A DNA stretch of 64,000 nucleotides, taken from positions 72,918-136,917 of the forward strand of contig DCUB01000045.1 in the NCBI GenBank assembly GCA_002329365.1, written 5' to 3'. Positions 9,135 through 17,150 of the stretch are shown here, in pieces. The notes beneath the pieces are model-generated. The model was given only the letters and a program-made list of their open reading frames with translations, was not told the origin of the DNA and did not search any database. Positions within the stretch are counted from its first letter, which is position 1, and each line of letters opens with the position of its first letter. This DNA is from Ruminococcaceae bacterium UBA1425 (GTDB taxonomy: Bacteria > Bacillota > Clostridia > Oscillospirales > Acutalibacteraceae). The position numbers were made by a program, and so were the translations under genes.

Positions 9135-10859
9135 TTAGCCGTTTGATATGTTTTTGAAGCGTTGTATCTTTGATGTGGTGTTTTTGATAAACTCCGTTTC
9201 GCGTATCTTGAGCTTGATAACATGCTTGTATGACGGTAGCTTTCTGTTTGTTTCGTCAATCGCCTTACCGATTATGCTCATTATATCGGATTCGGTGACG
9301 TTGTCTTTTCCGAGGCTGTCCTTAATTTCCTCTAAATTCGGATAAACGTCGGCTTCGACAACAGGCTCGCCGTTTTTGTCTTTGCCCTCAACCACAAGAC
9401 ATTCCTCAATGTATTTGTTCTGGGCAAGATGATATTCGATTTCCTCGGGGTATATGTTTTTGCCGTTTTTTGTTACTATAACGTTTTTGCTGCGTCCTGT
9501 AATAAAATACTCGCCGCGCTCGTTGACGTAACCGAGGTCGCCCGTGTGGAAAAAGCCGTCTTCGTCAATTACCTTGGCTGTTTCTTCCGGGTTGTTATAA
9601 TAGCCGAGCATAACCATGGGGCCGCGTATGCAAATCTCGCCTATGCCGGTTTCGGGCTCTTTGTTGATTATCTTAACCTCAACGCCGGGCAGCGGAACAC
9701 CGATGGATTCGGACAAATGAAGCCTGTCGTTGTTGCAGATTACAAGAGGGGAGCATTCCGTCAGCCCGTAACCGTAAATAATCTGTATCCCGAAAGCCGC
9801 GAAGTCCTCAATTATCCTTGGATTCATGGGAGCGGCGCCGACAATTATGAGCCTCAATCTGCCGCCGAAGACCTCCTGTATCTCCTTGAAAAACACACGG
9901 CTGAGGTTGATTCCCAACTTGTTGCCTAACTTAACCGTTTTTTTGGCGAAGTTGAAAATCTTCATTCCGTTCTTTTTCTTCTCGATTTTCTTCATTATTG
10001 TTTTATGAACCTTTTCGAGAAGAAGGGGAACGCTTACAAATACGGTGGGGCTGTATTCCTTAAGGTTTTTGACGACGTATTTAAGCCCGTCGCAGAAGGC
10101 GGCTATTCCGCCCGAGTAAATACCCATAAACATCATTATGGTGCATTCGTATGTATGATGAAGCGGAAGTATGGATATTCCCTTATCGTCGGGATAAATC
10201 TTTACAACCTCCATGGTGTGCTGAACATCCGTGCAGAAATTGCGGTGGCAGAGCATTACGCCCTTTGAAGTGCCGGTTGTGCCCGACGTGAAGAGCAGAG
10301 AGCACATAGCCTCGGGGTCGATTTCGGCGGATATAAAGGAAGTGTCGCCCTCCTTGACAAGCTTTCTGCCGTTTCTTCTGAAATTGTCGAAGGATAAAGA
10401 AAAATCGTTGTCTTCTTCCTGCTTGAAGCAGACAATTTTTATGCCATTATCCAATTTATCACGGTTTTCCGAAAGCTTTTTCAGAAAACTTTTGTCGCAG
10501 AATATCAGTTTTACCTCGGCGGTCTTTAATATGCTGTTAACGTCGTCAAAAAGAAGCTCCTTGTCGATAGGCACAATTACACCCGTGCCGCAAACGGTAG
10601 CCATGTAAGACAGTATCCACTCATAGGCGTTCTGACCTGCCACGGCTATCCGGCAGCCCTTCAGTCCGGACGCGCAAAGCATTGTTCCGACGGAGTTTAC
10701 GTCTTTTTGAAATTTATTATAGCTGATGCCGTATATTGAACCTTTATCGTCTTTGACCTCGAACAAAGTCTTATCGCCGTAAATCTCAACGCTTTGTCTG
10801 AGCATTTCTCTCAGGTCGCTGAATTCGCGGACTTTATAAAACGGTTCGGTCATCATCAT
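9135..10859 (-). CDS. AMP-forming long-chain acyl-CoA synthetase-like protein
   Basis: ANL-superfamily enzyme that activates a carboxylate with ATP and transfers it to CoA; the sequence is most like fatty acyl-CoA synthetases. The phosphate-binding loop LFTSGTTGTSKG is at about 189-200, YGYGLTECSP near 365, a GDLG adenine/ribose segment follows, and the C-terminal hinge and Lys region (FIKNTTSKIQR) is present. The 574-residue length fits. Three consecutive ATGs start the gene; AAGGGA lies 11 bases before the first. It stands alone between repeats and the AT-rich spacer 10860-10981, which has a TATAAT on the minus strand at 10901-10906 without a good -35. Substrate is not predictable. Confidence 0.88.
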   Translation of the reverse strand: MMMTEPFYKVREFSDLREMLRQSVEIYGDKTLFEVKDDKGSIYGISYNKFQKDVNSVGTMLCASGLKGCRIAVAGQNAYEWILSYMATVCGTGVIVPIDKELLFDDVNSILKTAEVKLIFCDKSFLKKLSENRDKLDNGIKIVCFKQEEDNDFSLSFDNFRRNGRKLVKEGDTSFISAEIDPEAMCSLLFTSGTTGTSKGVMLCHRNFCTDVQHTMEVVKIYPDDKGISILPLHHTYECTIMMFMGIYSGGIAAFCDGLKYVVKNLKEYSPTVFVSVPLLLEKVHKTIMKKIEKKKNGMKIFNFAKKTVKLGNKLGINLSRVFFKEIQEVFGGRLRLIIVGAAPMNPRIIEDFAAFGIQIIYGYGLTECSPLVICNNDRLHLSESIGVPLPGVEVKIINKEPETGIGEICIRGPMVMLGYYNNPEETAKVIDEDGFFHTGDLGYVNERGEYFITGRSKNVIVTKNGKNIYPEEIEYHLAQNKYIEECLVVEGKDKNGEPVVEADVYPNLEEIKDSLGKDNVTESDIMSIIGKAIDETNRKLPSYKHVIKLKIRETEFIKNTTSKIQRFKNISNG

Positions 10860-10981
10860 CTCACATTCAATCCCTTCAAAGTGTCAAGATAACGTTTGTA
10901 ATTATAACGCGAATCTACGAACTTAATTTTATTGTTAAGAATATAAATTGATAAAAAGCCGAAGAATATATTAAGATTTAA

Positions 10982-12082
10982 TTAATGTTTATTTATCACG
11001 CCTGAAATATAATCAAGCCATCTGTCTGTGATTTTTTCCGGCGAAAGCTTCTGTTTCAGCTTAACGGAGTTTGATGAAATTCTTTCGGATAACTCCCTGT
11101 CTTCAATCAGCCTAATTACTGCCCTGGAAATGGCTTCGGCATCGTTGACGGGCACAAGAAGTCCGTTAACTCCGTCCTCAATCAACTCCTCGGGTCCCAT
11201 TTTACAGCGCGTTGAAACGCACGGCACCCCGCATGCCATTGCCTCGATAAGCGCGTTCGGCATGCCCTCGTATCTTGACGAAAGCACAAAGACCGAGGAG
11301 CGGCAGATTTCTCGCATTGCGTCCTTTAAGGCGCCCGGCAGGCTGACAGCGTCCGACAAGCCCTCCGCCTCCGCCGTATTAAGCAGGAAACCCCTTTCTT
11401 CGCCGCTTCCGTAGATTACAAGCCTGTAATCGGGAAAGCGTTTGCGGACAGCGGAAAAAGCCTTTATAAGAACGTCGAAGCCCTTGCATTCAACGAGCCT
11501 GCCTGCCGCCGTGACCGTTTTTTCGCGGACATCGGGAGGCGACAGCTCATATACCAGCCCGTTAAACACCGCGTTTGGTATAACCGCGCACTTTTTCCCC
11601 GCACGCTTCGGGAAAAAGTGCTTTGCTGCCTCAGTCTGAAAAATATATCCGTCGCAAAGCAAAGACATGGCGCGGCGCAGCAATGTCATAAATCTCGTTG
11701 CGTTCAGCATGTAGGGGTTGCTGCGCTCCGTGCCTATCGACTTGTGTTCAGTGAAAACACAGGAAAAAAAGGCGTATGCCGACATGATGTGGCTCATTCC
11801 TATAACGCAGTCGGGTGAATTCTTTTTTACGGCGGCTCTGACGGACAGCGCCCGTGACATTGCCGCCTTAAGACGCGAAACTGTTTTTCCGCCCGGCAGC
11901 GGGGGTAGGTCAAGAAACCTTACGTTAACTTTATCGTCAAAGCAATAGAAGCTTTTATTGCCTGTAAGACTTAAAACCGTCACTTCATGCCCTTTTCGCG
12001 CCATACAGCCGCTAAGCGTGCATAAAGCCCGTTCCGCTCCGCCGCTTTCGCTAAGGCTAAGTATGAGAAACAGAATTTTCAA
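10982..12082 (-). CDS. GT4-family glycosyltransferase
   Basis: Retaining GT-B glycosyltransferase of the GT4 family. The N-terminal domain starts with KILFLILSLSESGGAERAL, the usual acceptor-side loop. The C-terminal domain has TAAGRLVECKG, SRYEGMPNALIEAMACG (donor-binding E-x7-E) and EDGVNGLLVP. I use the TTG at 12082 rather than the ATG 18 codons upstream because GGAGG sits 8 bases before it and the encoded N-terminus then begins at the conserved strand; the ribosome site overlaps the rnhA stop. Acceptor and sugar are unknown; capsule, glycolipid or teichoic acid decoration are all possible. Confidence 0.88.
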   Translation of the reverse strand: MKILFLILSLSESGGAERALCTLSGCMARKGHEVTVLSLTGNKSFYCFDDKVNVRFLDLPPLPGGKTVSRLKAAMSRALSVRAAVKKNSPDCVIGMSHIMSAYAFFSCVFTEHKSIGTERSNPYMLNATRFMTLLRRAMSLLCDGYIFQTEAAKHFFPKRAGKKCAVIPNAVFNGLVYELSPPDVREKTVTAAGRLVECKGFDVLIKAFSAVRKRFPDYRLVIYGSGEERGFLLNTAEAEGLSDAVSLPGALKDAMREICRSSVFVLSSRYEGMPNALIEAMACGVPCVSTRCKMGPEELIEDGVNGLLVPVNDAEAISRAVIRLIEDRELSERISSNSVKLKQKLSPEKITDRWLDYISGVINKH

Positions 12083-12086
12083 TTTT

Positions 12087-12542
12087 TCAGCCTCCGACGG
12101 AATATTTTCCGGACTGCATAACTGCAAGCTCGTCACACCGTTCGTTTTCGGGGTGGCCGGCGTGGCCCTTTATCCATACAAACCTGTGACTGTGCTTTTT
12201 AATCTCCGCCAGCAGAGCCTCCCACAGGTCGGAATTAAGCGCTGGCTTTTTGTCCGGCTTTGTCCAGCCGTTTTTTCTCCAGTTTTCCGCCCAACCCTTT
12301 TCGATACCGTTAACAACATATTGTGAATCTGTATAAATTGTTACATCGCATTTTTCGCGGAGCAGCAAAAGAGCCTCTATGACAGCCGTCAGCTCCATGC
12401 GGTTGTTTGTCGTTTTTTCCGCGCCGCCGCTTATTTCTTTTTGGTGATTCTTGTATTTTAAAATACTTCCCCAGCCGCCCGGACCCGGATTTCCCGAGCA
12501 GGCGCCGTCGCAGTAAATATCCACATGCTTTATTTTGCCCAT
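12087..12542 (-). CDS. rnhA: Ribonuclease HI
   Basis: Cuts RNA in RNA:DNA hybrids. The full catalytic set is visible: Asp12 ([10 protein letters not shown]), Glu51 (RMELTA), Asp73 (YTDSQYV), His128/His131 ([11 protein letters not shown]) and Asp138. At 151 residues it is close to E. coli RNase HI. AGGAG lies 6 bases before the ATG. The glycosyltransferase start follows four bases after its stop, so they are co-transcribed although functionally unrelated. Confidence 0.96.
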   Translation of the reverse strand: MGKIKHVDIYCDGACSGNPGPGGWGSILKYKNHQKEISGGAEKTTNNRMELTAVIEALLLLREKCDVTIYTDSQYVVNGIEKGWAENWRKNGWTKPDKKPALNSDLWEALLAEIKKHSHRFVWIKGHAGHPENERCDELAVMQSGKYSVGG

Positions 12543-12586
12543 AACACTCTCCTGTTTTGAGTATTATTGATTTTAACATCTTTTTT

Positions 12587-12616
12587 TTGATTGCACAAGT
12601 GCCGCGCGGTTAAAAT
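12587..12616 (+). promoter_or_regulatory. Probable promoter of the nucleotidyltransferase fusion gene
   Basis: TTGATT at 12587-12592 and TAAAAT at 12611-12616, 18 bases apart, in the divergent spacer between rnhA and the fusion gene. Plausible sigma-A promoter; the -35 is imperfect. Confidence 0.45.
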
Positions 12617-12672
12617 TATACTTTCAGTCAATAATATTATAAATCCATTGACTATGTATGGGAGAGATTGAA

Positions 12673-15000
12673 TTGAAAGCAGTAGTGATGGCCGGCGGTG
12701 AGGGCAGCAGACTGCGCCCCCTTACCTGCAATCTTCCGAAGCCGATGGCAAGACTGTGCGGCAAACCGATTATAGAATATATATTTGAACTGCTGATTCG
12801 CTGCGGAGTTTCCGAGGCGGTCGTTACGCTCGGATATCTGCCTGCCGTTATTACAGACCGATTTGAAAGCGGCGAATACAACGGACTCAAACTTAAATTC
12901 GTCACTGAAGAAAAGCCGCTCGGTACTGCCGGCAGCGTAAAAAACGCCATGAAAGACTATACAAGCGACGAACCTTTTTTTGTTATCAGCGGCGACGCGA
13001 TGTGCGACTTCGAGCTTGACAAGGCTCTTGAGGCGCACAAAAAAGCAGGTTCAAAGCTTACGATTATCGGGAAAAAGGTTGAGGACCCGAGAGAATACGG
13101 ACTTATTAACACTGATTACGAAGGAAGAATTACGGGCTTTATCGAAAAGCCCTCATGGGGGCAGGCGACGTCAAACCTCGCGAATACGGGCATATATATC
13201 GTTGAGCCAGACTGCCTTTCACTGATAGACGACGTCAACGCCTTTGACTTTGCAAAAGACCTTTTTCCGTTAATGCTTCAAAACGGTATGCATCTTCAAT
13301 GCTTTTCCGCCGACGGCTACTGGTGCGATATAGGCGACATCAAGGCATATTTAAAATGCCAGCACGACCTTCTGAACGGCAAAATCAATTTCGGCTTGAA
13401 AACAGTCGCGTCCGGCATTTTTGTAAAGGATAAGCTCCCGAAGGGCGACTATCAGATTATTCCTCCCGTTTATATCGGGGACCAGGCGGATATAGGGGAG
13501 GGTGCCGTAATAGGTCCCGAAACGGTTATAGACGACGAGTGCCTGATAGGCGCCGAAGCCAAAATCAGAGGCTCTGTGCTTCTGCAGAACTCAAGCGTAC
13601 ATCAGAACGCCTCCGTAAACGAAGCTCTAATATGCAGCGGCGCGACCATAAAAAAAGGAGCGTGCGTCTTTGAGGGCAGCGTTGTTGGCTCAGGCTCCGT
13701 CGTGGGGGCGGGCTCCGTAATAAGGCCGAGCGTTTTGGTCTGGCCGCAGAAAATGATTAACGAACACGCCGAAATAGGTTCAAATGTCAAATACGGCACG
13801 GGGACGCGCGAAATATTCGAGGACAGCGGCATAGGCGGCTCGGAGGGCCTTGACCTTACGCCGGAGATATGCGCCGAGGTCGGCTGCGCCATAGGCAGCA
13901 TAAAGACGTGCAAAAAAGCGGGAATAGCGTGCGACGGAACGAACAATTCAAAGTCGATGATGCTTGCGTTAATGGCCGGTCTTATGTCCGCCGGCAGCCA
14001 TGTGTGGAACTTCGGGGAGTGCTTTGAGGCGCAGCTTTCGTTCTGCACCTCGTTTTGCGGGCTCGGCATCGGAATTTTCGTATCCGGTGGCAAAGAGCCG
14101 CAGATAAAGGTCTGTGGTGAAGGCGGGCTGTCAATACCGCGTTTTCTTGAGCGTGAGATAGAGTCAAGAGTATCAAAGGGCGAGTACAACAGATGCTCCG
14201 ACGACTGCTTTAAGGATATCGCGGACATGAGCAGCATACGCATGATGTATTCGCGGGAGCTGTTAAAGCAGGCGCCATATGAGCTTCGCGGAATATGCGC
14301 GAGCGTTAAATCGACAAACGAAAAAATAACGACGCTCATGAGCGACGCGCTTGAAAAGCTCGGCTGTATACACAGCGACGATATAATATTCAGGATGGAT
14401 GAAAGCGGAACGTCATTAACGGCGTTTTCGGAAAAGAAAAACTCGATTCCGTACGAAAAGCTCCTTTCCGTATGCTGCTATAACGAGCTTAGAAACGGCA
14501 GAGACATAGCCTTGCCGTTTGACGCCCCCATGATGCTTGATATGCTGGCTTCAAGCTGCGGAAGGCGCGCATACCGTTATCTGTCAAGCCCCGCGGACAG
14601 CTCGGACTCGGCGGCAAGAAGGCTTTCGTCAAAGCAGATGTGGGTTCGCGACGCGCTGTTTATGTCCGTCCGCATTCTGTCTATTGTCAAGGAGCGCGAA
14701 AAAACAATTGAGGAGCTGTATAACGAGCTTCCCGAGTTTTATATCGCGCGCAAAACGTTTGCTTTGCATTTTCCGCCGTCAAGGCTTGCCGAATTTCTCG
14801 GAGAGGAAGAAACGGAAATTCAGGACCCGCGCGAAGGCATAATAGTAAGACGCGAAAGAGGAAAAATAATGATAACTCCGTCGAAGAACGGCAGGTCGAT
14901 AAAGGTTATAGCGGAGGCCGACACCATGGAAGCTGCGGTTGAAATGTGCGACGGCTTTGAAAAACTTATTGCCATGACTGAAAAGAAAAACAAAGACTGA
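12673..15000 (+). CDS. Nucleotidyltransferase-LbetaH-phosphohexomutase-like fusion protein
   Basis: Three parts: a sugar-phosphate nucleotidyltransferase (about 1-230) with MAGGEGSRLRPLT and the KP/GTAGS motifs; left-handed beta-helix hexapeptide repeats (about 245-370); and a phosphoglucomutase/phosphomannomutase-like region (about 385-775). Fusions of this type are usually annotated as mannose-1-phosphate guanylyltransferase/phosphomannomutase. The mutase part appears degenerate: where family members carry the phosphoserine loop (TASHNP type) it reads VSGGKEPQ, and where the metal loop DGDADR is expected it reads DESGTSL. I start at TTG 12673, not ATG 12658, because GGAGAG lies 7 bases before it and the protein then begins KAVVMAGG as relatives do. 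The transferase is probably active; the mutase part may be regulatory. Confidence 0.85.
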   Translation: MKAVVMAGGEGSRLRPLTCNLPKPMARLCGKPIIEYIFELLIRCGVSEAVVTLGYLPAVITDRFESGEYNGLKLKFVTEEKPLGTAGSVKNAMKDYTSDEPFFVISGDAMCDFELDKALEAHKKAGSKLTIIGKKVEDPREYGLINTDYEGRITGFIEKPSWGQATSNLANTGIYIVEPDCLSLIDDVNAFDFAKDLFPLMLQNGMHLQCFSADGYWCDIGDIKAYLKCQHDLLNGKINFGLKTVASGIFVKDKLPKGDYQIIPPVYIGDQADIGEGAVIGPETVIDDECLIGAEAKIRGSVLLQNSSVHQNASVNEALICSGATIKKGACVFEGSVVGSGSVVGAGSVIRPSVLVWPQKMINEHAEIGSNVKYGTGTREIFEDSGIGGSEGLDLTPEICAEVGCAIGSIKTCKKAGIACDGTNNSKSMMLALMAGLMSAGSHVWNFGECFEAQLSFCTSFCGLGIGIFVSGGKEPQIKVCGEGGLSIPRFLEREIESRVSKGEYNRCSDDCFKDIADMSSIRMMYSRELLKQAPYELRGICASVKSTNEKITTLMSDALEKLGCIHSDDIIFRMDESGTSLTAFSEKKNSIPYEKLLSVCCYNELRNGRDIALPFDAPMMLDMLASSCGRRAYRYLSSPADSSDSAARRLSSKQMWVRDALFMSVRILSIVKEREKTIEELYNELPEFYIARKTFALHFPPSRLAEFLGEEETEIQDPREGIIVRRERGKIMITPSKNGRSIKVIAEADTMEAAVEMCDGFEKLIAMTEKKNKD

Positions 15001-15030
15001 TTAATACGTTACGGCATGTCGAAAAATAAA

Positions 15031-15104
15031 GATTCAGAGCAAAGCTCAGAATGACAGGTTTTTCTCCACTCCTGTCATCCTGAGGCGCGAAGCGCCGAAG
15101 GATC
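15031..15104. repeat. Inverted pair of CCTGTCATYCTGAG dispersed repeats
   Basis: 15071-15104 reads CCTGTCATCCTGAG then GGATC; 15031-15058 is the reverse complement of a second copy with TCATTCTGAGC. Repeats of this kind (TCATTCTGAGCGAAGCGAAG) recur in many gut bacterial genomes. Head-to-head copies could fold into one long hairpin downstream of the fusion gene. No coding potential seen. Confidence 0.65.
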
Positions 15105-15203
15105 TTCCTTGAAGGCGACGATTGCCGTTACATATTATTACTTTCTCGAATTATTGTTATAAGCCTTATTTTCTGATATTTGGCTTGGTTTTTCGTCGTT
15201 TGC

Positions 15204-15232
15204 TTGACAACGGCATTATTATGAAGTAAAAT
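15204..15232 (+). promoter_or_regulatory. Promoter of the RNase J / GdpP operon
   Basis: Consensus TTGACA at 15204-15209, 17-base spacer, TAAAAT at 15227-15232. Transcription would start near 15240, giving a leader of about 75 bases before the RNase J ATG. Confidence 0.75.
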
Positions 15233-15317
15233 ATTTTATTAAGTGAAAGTATGATTTTAATTATAGTGTATTGTCTACATACGCTTTTTTCTATAAAAAT
15301 TTACGAAGGAGAACTAA

Positions 15318-17150
15318 ATGTCGACAGGAAAAATAGAAATAATTGACGCCTCGGTAAGGAAGAAAAACGTAACGCTTGTCAACAGCCGTGGCAAGACGGA
15401 TGAAAATATTACCGCAAATGTTAAGAAAAATACAAGAAGCGGTAAAAAGAGCACTACACGGAACAAACGTCAAAACAGCGAAAAGGCGAACGGCAAATGC
15501 ATAAAAATAGCTTTTCTCGGCGGTCTGAACGAAATCGGAAAGAATATGACGGTTTATGAATACGACGGCGACATGTTTATTGTTGACTGCGGATTATCCT
15601 TTCCCGATCAGGATATGCTCGGCGTCGATCTTGTCATTCCCGATTTTACCTTCATCGAACAGAACAAGGATAAAATCCGCGGCGTAATCATTACCCACGG
15701 GCACGAGGACCATATAGGCGGCCTTGCCTATCTTTTCAGGCAGATTAACGTGCCTCTGTTCGCCACAAAACTAACCGTGGGGCTTATTCAGGCAAAACTT
15801 CGCGAGCACGGGCTGCTCAACACCGTCGATTTGAGCGAAATAAACGCGGGCGACAAGGTGTTTTTCGGCGGCTTCGAGGTCGAGTGCATCAATGTCAACC
15901 ACTCAATACCGGGCGCTGTTGCCCTTGCGATAAGGTGCGAGACGGGAACTATAGTACAGACCGGTGACTTTAAAATCGACAACACGCCCATTGACGGCGA
16001 GATGATAGACCTTGCAAGGCTCGCCGAAATCGGCAAAGAGGGAGTTCTCTGTCTTTTGTCGGACTCCACAAACGCCGAACGTCCGGGCTTCACCTTAAGC
16101 GAACGCAAGGTGGGCGAATCGTTTGAAAATATTTTTCACAGAGCGGACAACAGACGCCTTATTGTCGCCACCTTTGCTTCCAATATCCACCGCGTCCAGC
16201 AGATAATGGACGTGGCGCAGCGCCTCGGCAGAAAGGTCGCGCTGTCCGGCAGAAGCCTTGAAAACGTTGTGGCTATTAGCGAGGAGCTCGGTTATCTTCA
16301 TATACCCGAAGGTTTGCTTGTCAGCATCGACATGGTAAACAGATATCCGAACGAAAAGCTTGTGATAATTACGACAGGCAGTCAGGGCGAGCCTCTTTCC
16401 GCGTTGTCGCGTATGGCTTATTCCGAGCACCGCAAGGTTGAAATTTGTCCGAATGACTGCGTTATTATTTCCGCGACTCCTATTCCCGGGAACGAAAAAA
16501 CCGTCAGCAAGGTTATAAACGAGCTGATGAAGCTCGGAGCCGAGGTCATTTACGAAAAAATGTACGAGGTTCATGTGTCCGGGCACGCCTGTCAGGAAGA
16601 ACTAAAAATAATAATGGGAATAGTAAAGCCCAAGTTCTTCATTCCCGTTCACGGCGAGCAGAAGCACCTTCAAAAGCATTCCGCGCTTGCAAAAAGCATC
16701 GGCATTCCCGCCGAAAATATAGTTGTAGCCGACAACGGCAACGTTGTCGAACTGACTGCCGATTCCATAAAATTTGGCGCGAACGTGCCCGCCGGCAGGG
16801 TGTTTGTTGACGGCTACGGTGTGGGCGACGTCGGCAATATAGTTTTAAGGGACAGAAAGCATCTTGCGCAGGACGGGCTTGTAATAGTCGCCACCGCTGT
16901 CGACAGCGTTACGGGGCAGCTCGTTTCCGGTCCCGACATTGTCACAAGGGGCTTTGTTTATGAGCGCGGCTCCGAAAGTATAATTGAGGAAGCGAAGCAG
17001 ATAGTCTCCGCCATAATAGACGAAAAGCTTACAAACAACGCGTACGATATTTCCGCGGCAAAGGCAAAGCTTCGCGACGCCGTTTCACGTCTGATGTACG
17101 AAAAAACTAAGCGCAGCCCCATGATTTTACCTGTCATATTGGAGGTATAA
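15318..17150 (+). CDS. rnjA: Ribonuclease J
   Basis: Metallo-beta-lactamase/beta-CASP RNase with 5'-exo- and endonuclease activity, the main RNA decay and maturation enzyme in Firmicutes. HGHEDH at 127-132 gives the metal site, with GGLNEIGKN and VDCGLSFPD upstream; later metal ligands and the C-terminal domain are present. At 610 residues it exceeds the usual 550-560 because of a lysine-rich, probably disordered extension of about 60 residues that could bind RNA. AAGGAG precedes the ATG by 8 bases. Its stop codon directly abuts the gdpP ATG, so the two are co-translated. Confidence 0.95.
   Translation: MSTGKIEIIDASVRKKNVTLVNSRGKTDENITANVKKNTRSGKKSTTRNKRQNSEKANGKCIKIAFLGGLNEIGKNMTVYEYDGDMFIVDCGLSFPDQDMLGVDLVIPDFTFIEQNKDKIRGVIITHGHEDHIGGLAYLFRQINVPLFATKLTVGLIQAKLREHGLLNTVDLSEINAGDKVFFGGFEVECINVNHSIPGAVALAIRCETGTIVQTGDFKIDNTPIDGEMIDLARLAEIGKEGVLCLLSDSTNAERPGFTLSERKVGESFENIFHRADNRRLIVATFASNIHRVQQIMDVAQRLGRKVALSGRSLENVVAISEELGYLHIPEGLLVSIDMVNRYPNEKLVIITTGSQGEPLSALSRMAYSEHRKVEICPNDCVIISATPIPGNEKTVSKVINELMKLGAEVIYEKMYEVHVSGHACQEELKIIMGIVKPKFFIPVHGEQKHLQKHSALAKSIGIPAENIVVADNGNVVELTADSIKFGANVPAGRVFVDGYGVGDVGNIVLRDRKHLAQDGLVIVATAVDSVTGQLVSGPDIVTRGFVYERGSESIIEEAKQIVSAIIDEKLTNNAYDISAAKAKLRDAVSRLMYEKTKRSPMILPVILEV

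Noticed and set aside
13602..14339. Antisense frame of 245 codons in the nucleotidyltransferase fusion
   Set aside because: Long only because of codon bias on the sense strand; no motif or ribosome site.
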